Under the pieces are notes generated by a model. The model was given only the letters and a program-made list of their open reading frames with translations. It ran no database searches and was not told the origin of the DNA. DNA of 64,000 nucleotides, taken from NCBI GenBank assembly GCA_032161045.1, contig JAVHTH010000002.1. The stretch is one strand, 5' to 3'. The translations under genes were made by a program, and so were the position numbers. This DNA comes from Fervidibacter sinensis. Lineage in GTDB: Bacteria > Armatimonadota > Fervidibacteria > Fervidibacterales > Fervidibacteraceae. This document shows positions 16,409 through 25,527 of this stretch, piece after piece (within the stretch, counting starts at the first letter, position 1; each line of letters starts with the position of its first letter).

Positions 16409-17278
16409 TTACACTAACGACTTCAGGTATTGTGCGTCTTTTTTGAGCACATTTCGTCTTTCATCGGGCGTGAACTTACCCAACGATTCATCCTCAATGC
16501 ATAAATCGCCTGCGTAGCCAGCCTCTTTTAGGATGCTCACGACAACTTTGTGGTCAATGTCGCCTTCGGGGATCGGGCAAACATACTTGCCATATTCGTA
16601 GCCAATTGAGCGTTGTTGCTCCCTGAGTTCCTGTGGGTAGGAGATGTTTTTAATGTGCGTGTGTTTGACCGTTGCTGCAAATTGGCGCATGATTTCGTAA
16701 ACGCGAGAGAGCGGATGCCCGAACCAGTAAAAGTTGCCAGAGTCCAAAGTCAAGCCCAATCTTGGTGAACTGACCGCCTCAAAAACCGCCTGTAAAAACT
16801 CAGGTTGATTGCCCAAAGAACCGTGATTTTCAATACCGAGATGGACATCGGTGTTTTCGGTTTCGTCAAGCACTTTCCTTATGTGTTCGGCAAACAACCT
16901 AACTGCTTTATCAACACCCATCGCTTCCCAACCGCTGACGATTGCGTCAACGCGAACTGCTGATATGCCAAGTCGGTGGGCGACCTTGACAGTTTCAATC
17001 ATCCACTCAATTTGCTCCTTTGCGTCTTCCCTGCCGAAATCGTTCCCGAGCAAAAAGGCGCAAATGCGAACGCCATTTTGAGAGATCTCCCGCTCCAGAG
17101 TTGATAAATCTCCGTCCGAACGAATGTCAAACTTTTGCGAAGGGTTCATTAGCGATCGCACCGCAAAGTCCCGACCAACACTGACCTCAACAGCGTCAAT
17201 GCCCAAAAACCTTAGACCATCCACCACGCTGGGGAACCCACCATGCAGCACCACATCGTCCCGAATGGATACAAACAT
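16409..17278 (-). CDS. Sugar phosphate isomerase/epimerase family TIM barrel
   Basis: 289 residues of the xylose-isomerase-like TIM barrel (AP endonuclease 2) family. Metal-binding type motifs: HLGIENHGSLGNQPEF, LGLTLDSGNFYWFG (Asp ligand), TVKHTHIKNISY (His ligands) and a late CIEDESLG. Members isomerise or epimerise sugars and inositols or act as dehydratases; the exact substrate cannot be read from sequence. The start at 17278 has AAGGAGGGGG upstream; an in-frame start 17 codons earlier lacks support. The 126-bp gap to the zinc-ribbon gene could hold its own promoter. Confidence 0.82.
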   Translation of the reverse strand: MFVSIRDDVVLHGGFPSVVDGLRFLGIDAVEVSVGRDFAVRSLMNPSQKFDIRSDGDLSTLEREISQNGVRICAFLLGNDFGREDAKEQIEWMIETVKVAHRLGISAVRVDAIVSGWEAMGVDKAVRLFAEHIRKVLDETENTDVHLGIENHGSLGNQPEFLQAVFEAVSSPRLGLTLDSGNFYWFGHPLSRVYEIMRQFAATVKHTHIKNISYPQELREQQRSIGYEYGKYVCPIPEGDIDHKVVVSILKEAGYAGDLCIEDESLGKFTPDERRNVLKKDAQYLKSLV

Positions 17279-17404
17279 CCCGACCCCCTCCTTGCTTGGT
17301 TGTGCACACCCGAAAAGATTTTGCGACAAATATCTGGGAAGGGCAAATTGTGGAATCCAACACGGTGTGGCAAGTCATTCACTTTGAATGAGCGAATTTG
17401 TCCG

Positions 17405-17623
17405 TCATCGGCAACCGCTGCACGAAGTAGCCGAGCATGAAGCACATTTTGACGAACCCGATGTCTCGCCCTTGCGGGCAATGAAAGCATTGAAGACCCG
17501 TCTGAATTCCCTACCATTGCATGACGGGCACACAAGTGCTTTTTCCCTTTCGTCTTTCTCAGCGATTGAGCATGTGAACTCCACGATCTCACCGCATTTA
17601 GTGCAAGTGTAGGTGTATGTCAC
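17405..17623 (-). CDS. FmdB-type zinc ribbon protein
   Basis: 72 residues from a GTG start (GGGGGAG 9 bp upstream). One zinc ribbon: YTCTKCGEIVEF then LVCPSCNGREFRRVF, giving two CxxC knuckles. The tail SGSSKCASCSATSCSGCR is the Ser/Cys-rich end commonly seen in the FmdB/regulatory zinc-ribbon family. First described beside amidase and formamidase genes, its molecular role is not settled. It lies 35 bp downstream of the XdhC-family gene. Confidence 0.8.
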   Translation of the reverse strand: MTYTYTCTKCGEIVEFTCSIAEKDEREKALVCPSCNGREFRRVFNAFIARKGETSGSSKCASCSATSCSGCR

Positions 17624-17658
17624 AGCAGCATCTCCCCCTTCAAACTCGCGTTTTATTC

Positions 17659-18834
17659 TCAAGTTTTCGGAACCGTTTCCTTCAAAACCAATGGCTGCAT
17701 TTTCTCAGAAAGCGGTCTGAGCGAGCCTTCTCGGTTATTACGAACCCAAACCAATTCCGAAGCAATACTGAGGGCAATTTCCCACACGCTTTCGCCACCG
17801 ATATCAATTCCGATGGGAGCGTGAACTCTCGCCAATTGATCGTGAGTTGCGATGCCTTGTGCAATCATTTCGTCGTAAATGAGTTTGATTTTCCGGCGGC
17901 TGCCTATCATGCCGATGTATGCGACTTCGTCAATGCGATTTATGACCGCTTTCAAGACTTCGGAATCATGGCGGTGCCCTCTCGTGACGATGACGATGTA
18001 GGTGTCTTTGTCCATCGGTTGTGACGCCACAGTTTGAGCGATATCTCCAACCAAAACATTGTCAACCTCTGGGAGTCGCTCTCGGTTCGCAAAACTTGGT
18101 CGGTCATCAACGACGGTAACTTCAAATTCAAGCAATGAAGCAAGGTGCGCCAAAGCAGAGCCAATGTGCCCAGCACCCGCAATTATCAGGTGGGGTTTCG
18201 GGATAAGGGGCTCTATGAACAATTCCGCTTCGGTCCCAGCGAGCGGAATTGAAGCAACAAGTTCATCCCGATTTTCAATTGCTTGCCGCACAAAGTTAAG
18301 TTCGTTTTCCGTCAATGTCGGAACATTTTCCGGTGACTGAGCAACGAGTCTTAAATTTGGCATTGATGCAGTTTCGTCAGAGCAGTAAAGCACAGGTTCC
18401 ATCTCAACGAGCCAACGCGCCCCAACGAGAGCAGGGTCTTGAGCGTTCACTACTGTGACCAATGCCCCTTTCCGCCGCGAACAAAGTAAATCAGCAACCG
18501 CCTTCCACAGTGGAGCATGTTCGTCAGGCTTTCCGTCCAAGAAGATTCGGACAGTGCCACCACAAATTAAGCCGTCGTCAAACCCATAATTGCTGTCAAG
18601 TCGGACCGAGAGCAAGGTTCTTGTTCGGTTTCGCATGCATTCAATTGCGACTCGGATCGCTTCTGCTTCCAAACATCCTCCGCCCAGTGTTCCTGAAAGT
18701 CGCCCATCGTTAAAGAAAATTGCTTTCGCACCGGGCTTTTGGGGAGTGGAACCTTTTGCATCTATAACTTCCCCAAAGGCACACAGCGTGCCTTTGTTGG
18801 TAATTTCCGCCAGTTCAACGAAAATTCGTTTCAC
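17659..18834 (-). CDS. XdhC/CoxI family protein
   Basis: 391 residues. XdhC proteins bind molybdenum cofactor and help its sulfuration and insertion into xanthine dehydrogenase-type enzymes. N-terminal XdhC_CoxI domain: KGSTPQKPGAKAIFF and GTLGGGCLEAEAIRVA. C-terminal Rossmann domain: LIIAGAGHIGSALAHLA and YIGMIGSRRKI. The start is set at GTG 18834 (GGGGTGAT upstream), which aligns with the family N-terminus; an ATG at 18870 would add 12 residues. No xanthine dehydrogenase or CO dehydrogenase is in the window, so its client enzyme is elsewhere. Confidence 0.88.
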   Translation of the reverse strand: MKRIFVELAEITNKGTLCAFGEVIDAKGSTPQKPGAKAIFFNDGRLSGTLGGGCLEAEAIRVAIECMRNRTRTLLSVRLDSNYGFDDGLICGGTVRIFLDGKPDEHAPLWKAVADLLCSRRKGALVTVVNAQDPALVGARWLVEMEPVLYCSDETASMPNLRLVAQSPENVPTLTENELNFVRQAIENRDELVASIPLAGTEAELFIEPLIPKPHLIIAGAGHIGSALAHLASLLEFEVTVVDDRPSFANRERLPEVDNVLVGDIAQTVASQPMDKDTYIVIVTRGHRHDSEVLKAVINRIDEVAYIGMIGSRRKIKLIYDEMIAQGIATHDQLARVHAPIGIDIGGESVWEIALSIASELVWVRNNREGSLRPLSEKMQPLVLKETVPKT

Positions 18835-18976
18835 AGTGCTATCACCCCGCAAAGTCTTATTCTGCCACATGGGAACGCTTTTGCCAAATAGTGCTAAAAA
18901 GTCTCCCGAAGTTGCGGACGATGGTCGCGTGGGGAGAGAAATCGGTCAAAATTGGGTGAAAAGCGGAAAAAACTGA

Positions 18977-19051
18977 TGGAGCCGCCGGTGGGATTTGAAC
19001 CCACGACCTGGGGATTACAAATCCCCCGCTCTTCCGCTGAGCTACGGCGGC
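18977..19051 (-). tRNA. tRNA-Thr (anticodon UGU)
   Basis: Read on the minus strand: acceptor GCCGCCG pairs with CGGCGGC; D-arm GCTC/GAGC; anticodon arm GGGGA-TTTGTAA-TCCCC giving anticodon TGT (reads ACA, Thr); variable AGGTC; T-arm GTGGG-TTCAAAT-CCCAC. The discriminator is T and CCA is encoded (18977-18979). All stems pair without mismatches. Confidence 0.97.
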
Positions 19052-19068
19052 TCTGAAGGCATTAACGA

Positions 19069-19097
19069 AAATTAGCACAAACTCCGTTCCTTGTTAA
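19069..19097 (-). promoter_or_regulatory. Candidate promoter of tRNA-Thr
   Basis: On the minus strand TTAACA (19092-19097), 17-bp spacer, TAATTT (19069-19074), 17 bp before the mature tRNA 5' end. Five of six and four of six consensus matches. Confidence 0.5.
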
Positions 19098-19233
19098 GGT
19101 CGTCCCAATTTTGTGCGACAGAACGGGGCTTCCCACAACCAATGATTTGCCCTAAACTTTTGTGAGCGGACGCGCGGAATGATAGCACTGTTTCTGCCCA
19201 AAAATGAGGACGACGATGAAAGGGGTGAACAGG

Positions 19234-20082
19234 ATGAGGTCATTCGTGGTCGGGGTGTTAGTAATTGGTGCTTTAAGCGCTGGTTTCTGGCTTGGAGCGC
19301 TGGCTCAGTTGGGCTATGAAGACACGCCTCTCTTGCCTACTAAAAAATGGCGCGTTCATGACGGTAAACGCCCTCAACCACCTGTCGTCACACCAGGCAA
19401 AACTTTTGGTGATCCCCCTTCCGATGCGATCGTCCTCTTTGACGGTAAAGACCTTTCCAAATGGCGAAGTGCTTGGACAGGTGGACCTGCCCGTTGGAAA
19501 GTTGAAAACGGTTACATGGAAATCGTGCCGAGGACGGGCGATATCCAAACAGTTGAGGAGTTTGGCGACTGTCAACTCCACATTGAATGGTGCATCCCAG
19601 AAGATGTCAAGGGAGCAGGTCAAGGTCGCGGCAACAGTGGAATTTTCCTGATGGGACGCTACGAGATTCAAATCCTTGACTCCTACGAGAACCAAACCTA
19701 TGCTGATGGCATGGCTTCTGCAGTTTACGGTCAGTATCCGCCGCTCGTCAATGCTTGTCGCAAGCCGGGTGAATGGCAAACTTACGACATTATTTGGATT
19801 GCACCTCGCTTTGAAGGAGACAAATTGGTGCGCCCCGGCTATTTGACGCTAATTCACAACGGCGTCGTCGTTCACTATCACACCCCAATCATGGGCTTGA
19901 CACTTCATCGCCAATTTCCGCGTTACCGACCTCACCCGCCCGTCGGACCGCTCAGGATTCAAGATCACGGTTTCCCCGTTCGGTTCAGAAACATTTGGTA
20001 TCGCCCGTTGAAGGGCTACGACGGGGAACCTGAATGGAAGGACTTGACATTCGTGATCTTTCCGGACTTACCGCGCCCATAA
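19234..20082 (+). CDS. Secreted 3-keto-disaccharide hydrolase domain (DUF1080) protein
   Basis: 282 residues. Signal peptide at residues ~1-25 (SFVVGVLVIGALSAGFWLGA). The rest is one concanavalin-like beta-sandwich of the DUF1080 type: AIVLFDGKDLSKW, WKVENGYMEIVP, NSGIFLMGRYEIQILDSYEN, YPPLVNACRKPGEWQTYDIIW, and RIQDHGFPVRFRNIWYRPL near the end. Related domains hydrolyse 3-keto glycosides or bind sugars. The start at 19234 follows AAAGGGGTG; two upstream in-frame ATGs (19204, 19216) lack good sites. The next gene is a close paralog 36 bp downstream. Confidence 0.85.
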   Translation: MRSFVVGVLVIGALSAGFWLGALAQLGYEDTPLLPTKKWRVHDGKRPQPPVVTPGKTFGDPPSDAIVLFDGKDLSKWRSAWTGGPARWKVENGYMEIVPRTGDIQTVEEFGDCQLHIEWCIPEDVKGAGQGRGNSGIFLMGRYEIQILDSYENQTYADGMASAVYGQYPPLVNACRKPGEWQTYDIIWIAPRFEGDKLVRPGYLTLIHNGVVVHYHTPIMGLTLHRQFPRYRPHPPVGPLRIQDHGFPVRFRNIWYRPLKGYDGEPEWKDLTFVIFPDLPRP

Positions 20083-20118
20083 ACGGGTGCGATAAAAAGC
20101 GAAAGGGGGAAGCGAGAG

Positions 20119-20916
20119 ATGGCGAAGTATGGTTACGACGACACTCCTTTCTTGCCGAACACTAAATGGCGCGTGCACGACAGCAACAGACCTCAACCGC
20201 CAGTTGTGTGGCCGGGTTGGTTCAGCACTCAGGAAGCCCCGGGTGAACCACCATCAGATGCCATCATTCTCTTTGATGGCAAGGACTTGTCAAAATGGGT
20301 AAGTGTCAAGGATGGAGGTCCTGCCCGTTGGAAAGTTGAGAACGGTTACATGGAAGTTGTCCCCGGCACAGGAGACATCCGAACAATTGAAGAGTTCGGC
20401 GATTGTCAACTTCACATTGAATGGGCAGCACCTGCAGAAGTCAGGGGTGAAGGTCAAGGCCGCGGTAACAGCGGGGTCTTCTTGATGGGGCGTTACGAAA
20501 TTCAAGTGCTTGACTGCTATGAAAACCCAACTTACGCTGACGGCACGACTGCAGCCGTTTACGGTCAATACCCGCCACTCGTAAATGCCTGCCGGAAGCC
20601 GGGTGAATGGCAAGTTTACGACATCGTCTGGCTCGCTCCCAGATTTGACGAAAACGGAAATTTGATTCGCCCCGCCTATGTGACCGTTTTCCACAATGGC
20701 GTTCTTGTTCACTACCACACGCCACTTTTTGGTCCAACGACTCACCGAGCGACCTTGCCTTATGAACCCCACCCTCCCGTTGGACCCTTGAGGCTCCAAG
20801 ATCACGGTGACCCAGTCCGCTACCGCAATATTTGGTATCGCCCATTGAGAGGTTATGACGGCGAGCCAGAGTGGCGAGATTGGACTTCCATAGTTATGGC
20901 TCCGCGAGGTCAATGA
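20119..20916 (+). CDS. DUF1080 paralog without signal peptide
   Basis: 265 residues, highly similar along its length to the preceding protein. Shared stretches include KWRVHD, RPQPPVV, FDGKDLSKW, WKVENGYMEVVPGTGDI, QGRGNSGVFLMGRYEIQVLD and FRNIWYRPL-like YRNIWYRPLRGYDGEPEW. It starts directly at MAKYGYDDTPFLPNTKW, so the paralog's signal peptide is absent and the protein should stay in the cytoplasm. AAAGGGGG lies upstream of the ATG. This looks like a tandem duplication with loss or gain of export. A strong terminator follows at 20950. Confidence 0.85.
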   Translation: MAKYGYDDTPFLPNTKWRVHDSNRPQPPVVWPGWFSTQEAPGEPPSDAIILFDGKDLSKWVSVKDGGPARWKVENGYMEVVPGTGDIRTIEEFGDCQLHIEWAAPAEVRGEGQGRGNSGVFLMGRYEIQVLDCYENPTYADGTTAAVYGQYPPLVNACRKPGEWQVYDIVWLAPRFDENGNLIRPAYVTVFHNGVLVHYHTPLFGPTTHRATLPYEPHPPVGPLRLQDHGDPVRYRNIWYRPLRGYDGEPEWRDWTSIVMAPRGQ

Positions 20917-20949
20917 GACTCGCTGACTTGTGTGCAATCGCTCAAAACT

Positions 20950-20976
20950 GCGTCGGGGTTTTTAAAGCCCCGGCGC
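20950..20976 (+). terminator. Intrinsic terminator after the DUF1080 pair
   Basis: GCGTCGGGG-TTTTTAAAG-CCCCGGCGC, a 9-bp stem with one G-T pair, followed by TTGCTCTTTT. It lies 34 bp after the stop codon. Confidence 0.7.
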
Positions 20977-21019
20977 TTGCTCTTTTGTCGCATTGAAATG
21001 GTTCAGGGAGGAGAAAGAT

Positions 21020-24000
21020 ATGTCGCAACCTTTGGCGGACAAGTTTCGTCATCCGCCAAGATTTTTTTCACCCGTCCCAATTTGGTGCTGGAGTGGGGAG
21101 TCAATTGTCAAGGAAAGGCTAAGGTGGCAAATGGAAAGGTTAGCAGAAGCAGGTGTGTCCAATGTCCTCGTCGTGAACCTCGCACCGGACGGACCGTTTC
21201 TTGGCTGCGACCCAGATGAACCGCCGTTTCTTTCTGAGGCTTGGTGGGATTGCTTTTTGTTCGTCCTACAACAAGCCGAGCAGTTGGGCATGTTCGTTTG
21301 GTTTTACGATCAATTGGGTTTTTCAGGAACGAGATTGCAGGACAAACTTCTGTTCTCCAACCCGGAGTTCCGAGGTGTGGCAATTCGTTGGGTTGAGGAA
21401 ACTGTCAAGGGCGGAAGCAGCGTGACCATAATGCCACCACCAAACGCTTACCCTTTGGCTGTTCACGCCGTCCCCATTGACGACATCCATGCTCCGAAAT
21501 GCCTTGCCGTGTTCTACGAAGGGACGGCGTTCCCCTTCCAATGGAAAGCACCGTCCGGGACTTGGAAAGTCATCCTCTTCTATGCTGTCCCGTCTAAGTT
21601 TGATTACCTCAATCCCAAAGCCTGTCAAGTGCTCTTTGACAAAATTCACGGCGAGTTTGAGAGGCGGGCGGGAAAGTATCTCGGCAAGGTGTTAGTCGGA
21701 AGTTTTCAGAGCGAATTACCTATGCTGCCCAAATGGACTTGGCGGTTTCCTGAAGAGTTTCGCGAGCGCAAAGGTTACGAAATTCGCGAATGGCTACCAG
21801 CCCTTTTCTTCCCAACACATGAGGAAGGTCGCAAAGTTCGTTGTGATGTGCTGGAAGTTCTCGCCGAGTTGGCGGAAGAAGCGTTTTTCAAACTGCTCTT
21901 TGAGTGGCATGAAAAGCACGGGATGATTTGCAGTTGCGATCAAATGAACCGAAACGCTGACCCTGTTGAAGGGCAACGCTGGTATCTTGATTACTTCCGC
22001 ACCATGCGTTGGTTCTCTGTGCCGGGACAGGACCATAGCGGTGATTGCAAACCTCACGACGCAATTGCTCAACTTTACAAGCGAAAGGGAGTTTGGCTTA
22101 AAGGGTTTCACTGTAGCGGTTGGGGTCAAACTCCTGACGAACTTTCACAGTGGCTGCATTTCTGGTATCGGCGCGGCTCAAACCTTTTCAGCCCCCACGC
22201 AGTTTATTACAGCACAAAAGGCTCATGGTGGGAATGGGCACCGCCCAGCACTTGTTGGCGTCAACCTTATTGGCGCCACTACCACATTTTCTCCGAGCAT
22301 GTCAGCAGGTTGAGTCTTTTGCTCAGCGAAGGAAAGCATGTTTGCCCATTGGCTGTCCTCTACCCAGCCACGACCATTCACGCCCATATGGGTTTGGGCG
22401 AACCTGACGAGATTGCTTGCTATTGCCAGCAAGTCTATTGGTCATTGGTCGGCAACCCGAATTGGTGGCAACCACAGTTGGGCATACTTGACAAAGATTT
22501 TCGCGATTTCACCGTAGTTGACGAAGACAGCATTGTGCAAGGCAAAGTCCAGCGTGGTTCCCTGCTCATTGGCAATTACCGCGTCCGTGTTATTTTGCTT
22601 CCCAGCGTTTTGGTTTTGAAAGCGAAGGCTTTTGACCGATTGCTTGCTTTCGCGAAATCGGGCGGAACGGTCATTGCTGTCGGGAGAGTGCCTGAGCAAA
22701 TTATCGGTAAAAGCGCTGAAGAAGTTGCAACTGCTGTAAAGTCACTTTTCGGGGTTCCAGCGTCGGATGAGCGTGCCGATCGGTCTGAGGTTAATTTCCC
22801 ATCCGGCGGGAGCGGGGTTTTTGTCAAGGAAGCAGGTGAAGTGACCAACATACTTGCGACGAAACTCCCAAAGGAAGTTGAAGGTGTCCCTTACCGACAC
22901 TTCCGCATTGACCGTGAGGATTTCTTTTTCGTCGTCCACCCGCAAGTTTTCCTCAACCCGAGACCCGTTGAAGGTGCGAGGTTGGAGCCGCCAATCGTCA
23001 AAGCGAAATTTGCCGCAAAAGGCGTCCCGCATTTGTGGGACACTCTAACAGGTGAAGTTAAGCCGCTGCCAGCAATCATAACTGAGGGTGGCACAGAAGT
23101 TACCCTTGATTTCTCGCATTCAAGCGGCTTGGTTATTTCCTTCAAGCGAGGCAAACCCGCTCAACCTGAAACTTTTCGCGAGGAAGTCGTTGCCCAACTT
23201 GACGGTTTGTGGGACATCTCTTACATTCCGACCATTGACAATCGTTGGGGCGATTTTGATTTGCCACCCTCGGAAACTTTGCCGGTTCAAGTTCGCAAGT
23301 TCAAATTCCGAACCGAGGGCGAAAGAGAAGATGGTTTGTCGCTGGGTTGGCATCTCCCCGATTTTGACGATAACGATTGGGAACAGCGAACTTACTCGTT
23401 TGGAACTTACTTGCTCAAGCGAGGTCCTTTCAGACCCGAACTCGCACCTTCAACACGAGTCAGCGGCAATGAGCCTGAATGGCAGCCGGTTCAACTCTCG
23501 CTAAAGTTGGGCATTGAAAATGACCCAATCCACACGATCGCGCTTGGACCAAAAGGTCATGTGCCCGTTGAGTTCGTTGACTTAGGGACCGGCGATGAGG
23601 GCGAAGCCTTTGACTTGTTCACGAAAGTCGTTTCCTCGGCGAGCCGTAACTTTTGGCTTTGCGTTGGAGGAAACTGCGGCAAAGAAGTTTGGCTCAACGG
23701 CAATAAGGTTTTGGACTACACCGACGCAAACCTCGCTTTTGTGCCGGTTCGTTTGAACGCAGGTCAAAACACTTTGCTTTTGCGCGTAACACGCCAATTC
23801 GGTCGGCTGCGGACTTTCTTCCAATTCCTTGACGAACCGAACAGGGCTGTTACGCCCCATTGGATTTGGTTTCCAGAATTGTCTCACCCAGACTTTGCCG
23901 TCCCAAGTTGCTGGCGAGCGTTTAGACGAAACATTTTCGTGCCGGGACAAATTCAAAGTGCATGGGTTGGTGTAGTCGCCGAAAGTGGTTACCGACTTTG

Positions 24001-25042
24001 GGTCAACGGACACTTTCTCGGTGAAGGGCGGATTGACCACCAAAAAGTTGCGCTCCAGCGATACGAAATTGGAAGTTACCTGCAGCAGGGGAAAAACACG
24101 ATTGCAATTAGGACATGGACGGAGGGCGGTCCAGCAGGTTTATTGGTCTGTGGGGAAATTGTGCTGAGAGGTGGATGCAAACTTGTCTTTTCGTCGGATG
24201 CACTGTGGCGTGCTGAAAGGTGGGATTTCGGAAAAGAACCAAGCAACTGGATGGAACCTGATTACGATGACAGTTCATGGGCAAGGGCACAAATTCAAGG
24301 TATCCCACCAATGGCGCCTTGGGGCAAAGTTGACGGACTGCCGGAAAACCACGCACCGCACCCTTTGCCGAGGGCAGAATGGCTTGAAGGCAAGCTTGAC
24401 CGACCTTTTGAACCTCTGTTTGAGCCGTTTCCAGAAAAGCGGAAACGGGTTTGTTGGTTCAGGTTCACCATCCCACCGGGTGCCCGAAAGATGCGAATAA
24501 TTGTCAAGGGTAGAGTTTGGGTTTTCGTTGACGGCAAAGAAATTTTGCCGGGCAACGATGGGGCTTACATTTTGCCATCGCCCGAAAAGGAAAAGCGAAT
24601 TGCGGCAATCCGCGTTGAGCCAGAGTTAGGCTACCCAGAAGGGGGCGCAATTTTGGAACCTTTGACCTTTGAAGTCGGCAACGGGAGGATGGGCTTGGGC
24701 GCGTGGGCAGATTGGGGTCTGAGTTGCTATTCAGGCGGGATCGCTTACGAGAAAAACTTTGCGGTCAGTTTGTCCGAAGGCGAATGGTGGCTTGATTTGG
24801 GCAAAGTTCGCGGGACCGCTGAAGTTTGGCTAAATGGCGAAAAAGTAGGTGTCCGGGTTTGGTCACCTTTCAGGTTTAACTTGACAGGCAAAATCCGTGA
24901 TGGCGAAAACTTTTTGCGCATCGTCATCTACAGCAGCCTTGGTCCGCATTACTCGGAAGCCATCCCGACACCTTACTTGTTTGCGGAACAGCACCTTGCA
25001 GGTTTATTCGGTCCCGTGCGTTTGCTGCGAAGGTTAAGGTGA
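21020..25042 (+). CDS. Very large GH106-like (alpha-L-rhamnosidase-type) glycosidase
   Basis: 1340 residues. The N-terminal catalytic part looks like glycoside hydrolase family 106: FSPVPIWCWSGESIVKERLR, then LGMFVWFYDQLGFSG, MNRNADPVEGQRWYLDYFR and PPSTCWRQPYWRHYHIFSEH. The region from ~560 on is a chain of beta-sandwich sugar-binding modules like those in rhamnosidases: WAFRRNIFVPG-type segment near ~970, GYRLWVNGHFLGEG, AEVWLNGEKVGVRVWSPFRF near the end. There is no signal peptide, which is unusual for such a large modular glycosidase. GGAGGAGAAAGAT precedes the ATG; a TTG nine codons earlier overlaps that site. The substrate is an inference. Confidence 0.65.
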   Translation: MSQPLADKFRHPPRFFSPVPIWCWSGESIVKERLRWQMERLAEAGVSNVLVVNLAPDGPFLGCDPDEPPFLSEAWWDCFLFVLQQAEQLGMFVWFYDQLGFSGTRLQDKLLFSNPEFRGVAIRWVEETVKGGSSVTIMPPPNAYPLAVHAVPIDDIHAPKCLAVFYEGTAFPFQWKAPSGTWKVILFYAVPSKFDYLNPKACQVLFDKIHGEFERRAGKYLGKVLVGSFQSELPMLPKWTWRFPEEFRERKGYEIREWLPALFFPTHEEGRKVRCDVLEVLAELAEEAFFKLLFEWHEKHGMICSCDQMNRNADPVEGQRWYLDYFRTMRWFSVPGQDHSGDCKPHDAIAQLYKRKGVWLKGFHCSGWGQTPDELSQWLHFWYRRGSNLFSPHAVYYSTKGSWWEWAPPSTCWRQPYWRHYHIFSEHVSRLSLLLSEGKHVCPLAVLYPATTIHAHMGLGEPDEIACYCQQVYWSLVGNPNWWQPQLGILDKDFRDFTVVDEDSIVQGKVQRGSLLIGNYRVRVILLPSVLVLKAKAFDRLLAFAKSGGTVIAVGRVPEQIIGKSAEEVATAVKSLFGVPASDERADRSEVNFPSGGSGVFVKEAGEVTNILATKLPKEVEGVPYRHFRIDREDFFFVVHPQVFLNPRPVEGARLEPPIVKAKFAAKGVPHLWDTLTGEVKPLPAIITEGGTEVTLDFSHSSGLVISFKRGKPAQPETFREEVVAQLDGLWDISYIPTIDNRWGDFDLPPSETLPVQVRKFKFRTEGEREDGLSLGWHLPDFDDNDWEQRTYSFGTYLLKRGPFRPELAPSTRVSGNEPEWQPVQLSLKLGIENDPIHTIALGPKGHVPVEFVDLGTGDEGEAFDLFTKVVSSASRNFWLCVGGNCGKEVWLNGNKVLDYTDANLAFVPVRLNAGQNTLLLRVTRQFGRLRTFFQFLDEPNRAVTPHWIWFPELSHPDFAVPSCWRAFRRNIFVPGQIQSAWVGVVAESGYRLWVNGHFLGEGRIDHQKVALQRYEIGSYLQQGKNTIAIRTWTEGGPAGLLVCGEIVLRGGCKLVFSSDALWRAERWDFGKEPSNWMEPDYDDSSWARAQIQGIPPMAPWGKVDGLPENHAPHPLPRAEWLEGKLDRPFEPLFEPFPEKRKRVCWFRFTIPPGARKMRIIVKGRVWVFVDGKEILPGNDGAYILPSPEKEKRIAAIRVEPELGYPEGGAILEPLTFEVGNGRMGLGAWADWGLSCYSGGIAYEKNFAVSLSEGEWWLDLGKVRGTAEVWLNGEKVGVRVWSPFRFNLTGKIRDGENFLRIVIYSSLGPHYSEAIPTPYLFAEQHLAGLFGPVRLLRRLR

Positions 25043-25176
25043 TTGCAGGGGCACGCGAAATGTGTCCGAAAAATTTTTTCGGGGAAAGGCGAACTACCAC
25101 CAAGCCGAAAATCTTGCACTTCCTTTGTTCGTATCTCAAATTTTTCAATGCAGCCAATTTTCGGGAGGTGTTGGCT

Positions 25177-25410
25177 ATGGCTCAAGCCTACATCTTTGTC
25201 AAGGTCGGAGTTGGCAAGGCGAAGGCGGTGGTGGAGGCTCTCCGCCAAATCCCTGAAATCAAATCCGCTCACATCGTTTGGGGCATCCCTGACATCATCG
25301 CTTTCGCTGAAACCCCCGATTACAAAAGCCTAACCGAGTTGGTCTTGGGGCGCGTTCAATCAATTGAGGGTGTTGCACAAACGGACACGCGGCTTGTAGT
25401 TGAGGAGTAG
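25177..25410 (+). CDS. Stand-alone Lrp/AsnC ligand-binding (RAM) domain protein
   Basis: 77 residues. Matches the C-terminal amino-acid-sensing domain of Lrp/AsnC regulators: AYIFVKVGVGKAKAVVEAL, IKSAHIVWGIPDIIAFAE, VLGRVQSIEGVAQTDTRLVV. No DNA-binding helix-turn-helix is present, as in other stand-alone RAM-domain proteins. These may form oligomers that bind amino acids or pair with other regulators. GGGAGGTG precedes the ATG. The stop codon TAG (25408-25410) falls inside a degenerate R1 repeat. hisA lies 117 bp downstream. Confidence 0.85.
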   Translation: MAQAYIFVKVGVGKAKAVVEALRQIPEIKSAHIVWGIPDIIAFAETPDYKSLTELVLGRVQSIEGVAQTDTRLVVEE

Positions 25411-25468
25411 GGCTCGGGTTTGTTCCGCCCTGACAAAATTTTTCGGCGGGATATGAAACCCTGCCTTA
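25407..25468. repeat. Degenerate R1 repeat overlapping a stop codon
   Basis: GTAGGGCTCGGGTTTGTTCC, then GCCCTGACAAAATTTTTCGG, then CGGGATATGAAACCCTGCCT. Order and spacing match R1 (GTAGGGC start, first hairpin remnant, GACAAATTTTT spacer, second hairpin remnant) with mismatches in both stems. Confidence 0.6.
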
Positions 25469-25527
25469 AAGTTTGGGATAGGGCTTAGATCCGTCTTGCG
25501 CCGATGAAAACTTAGGGGGTAGTAAGG

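Noticed and set aside
18857..19078. 73-residue minus-strand open frame ending in IPRSWVQIPPAAPSVF
   Set aside because: It reads through the tRNA-Thr gene; this phrase is a known false translation of tRNA genes.
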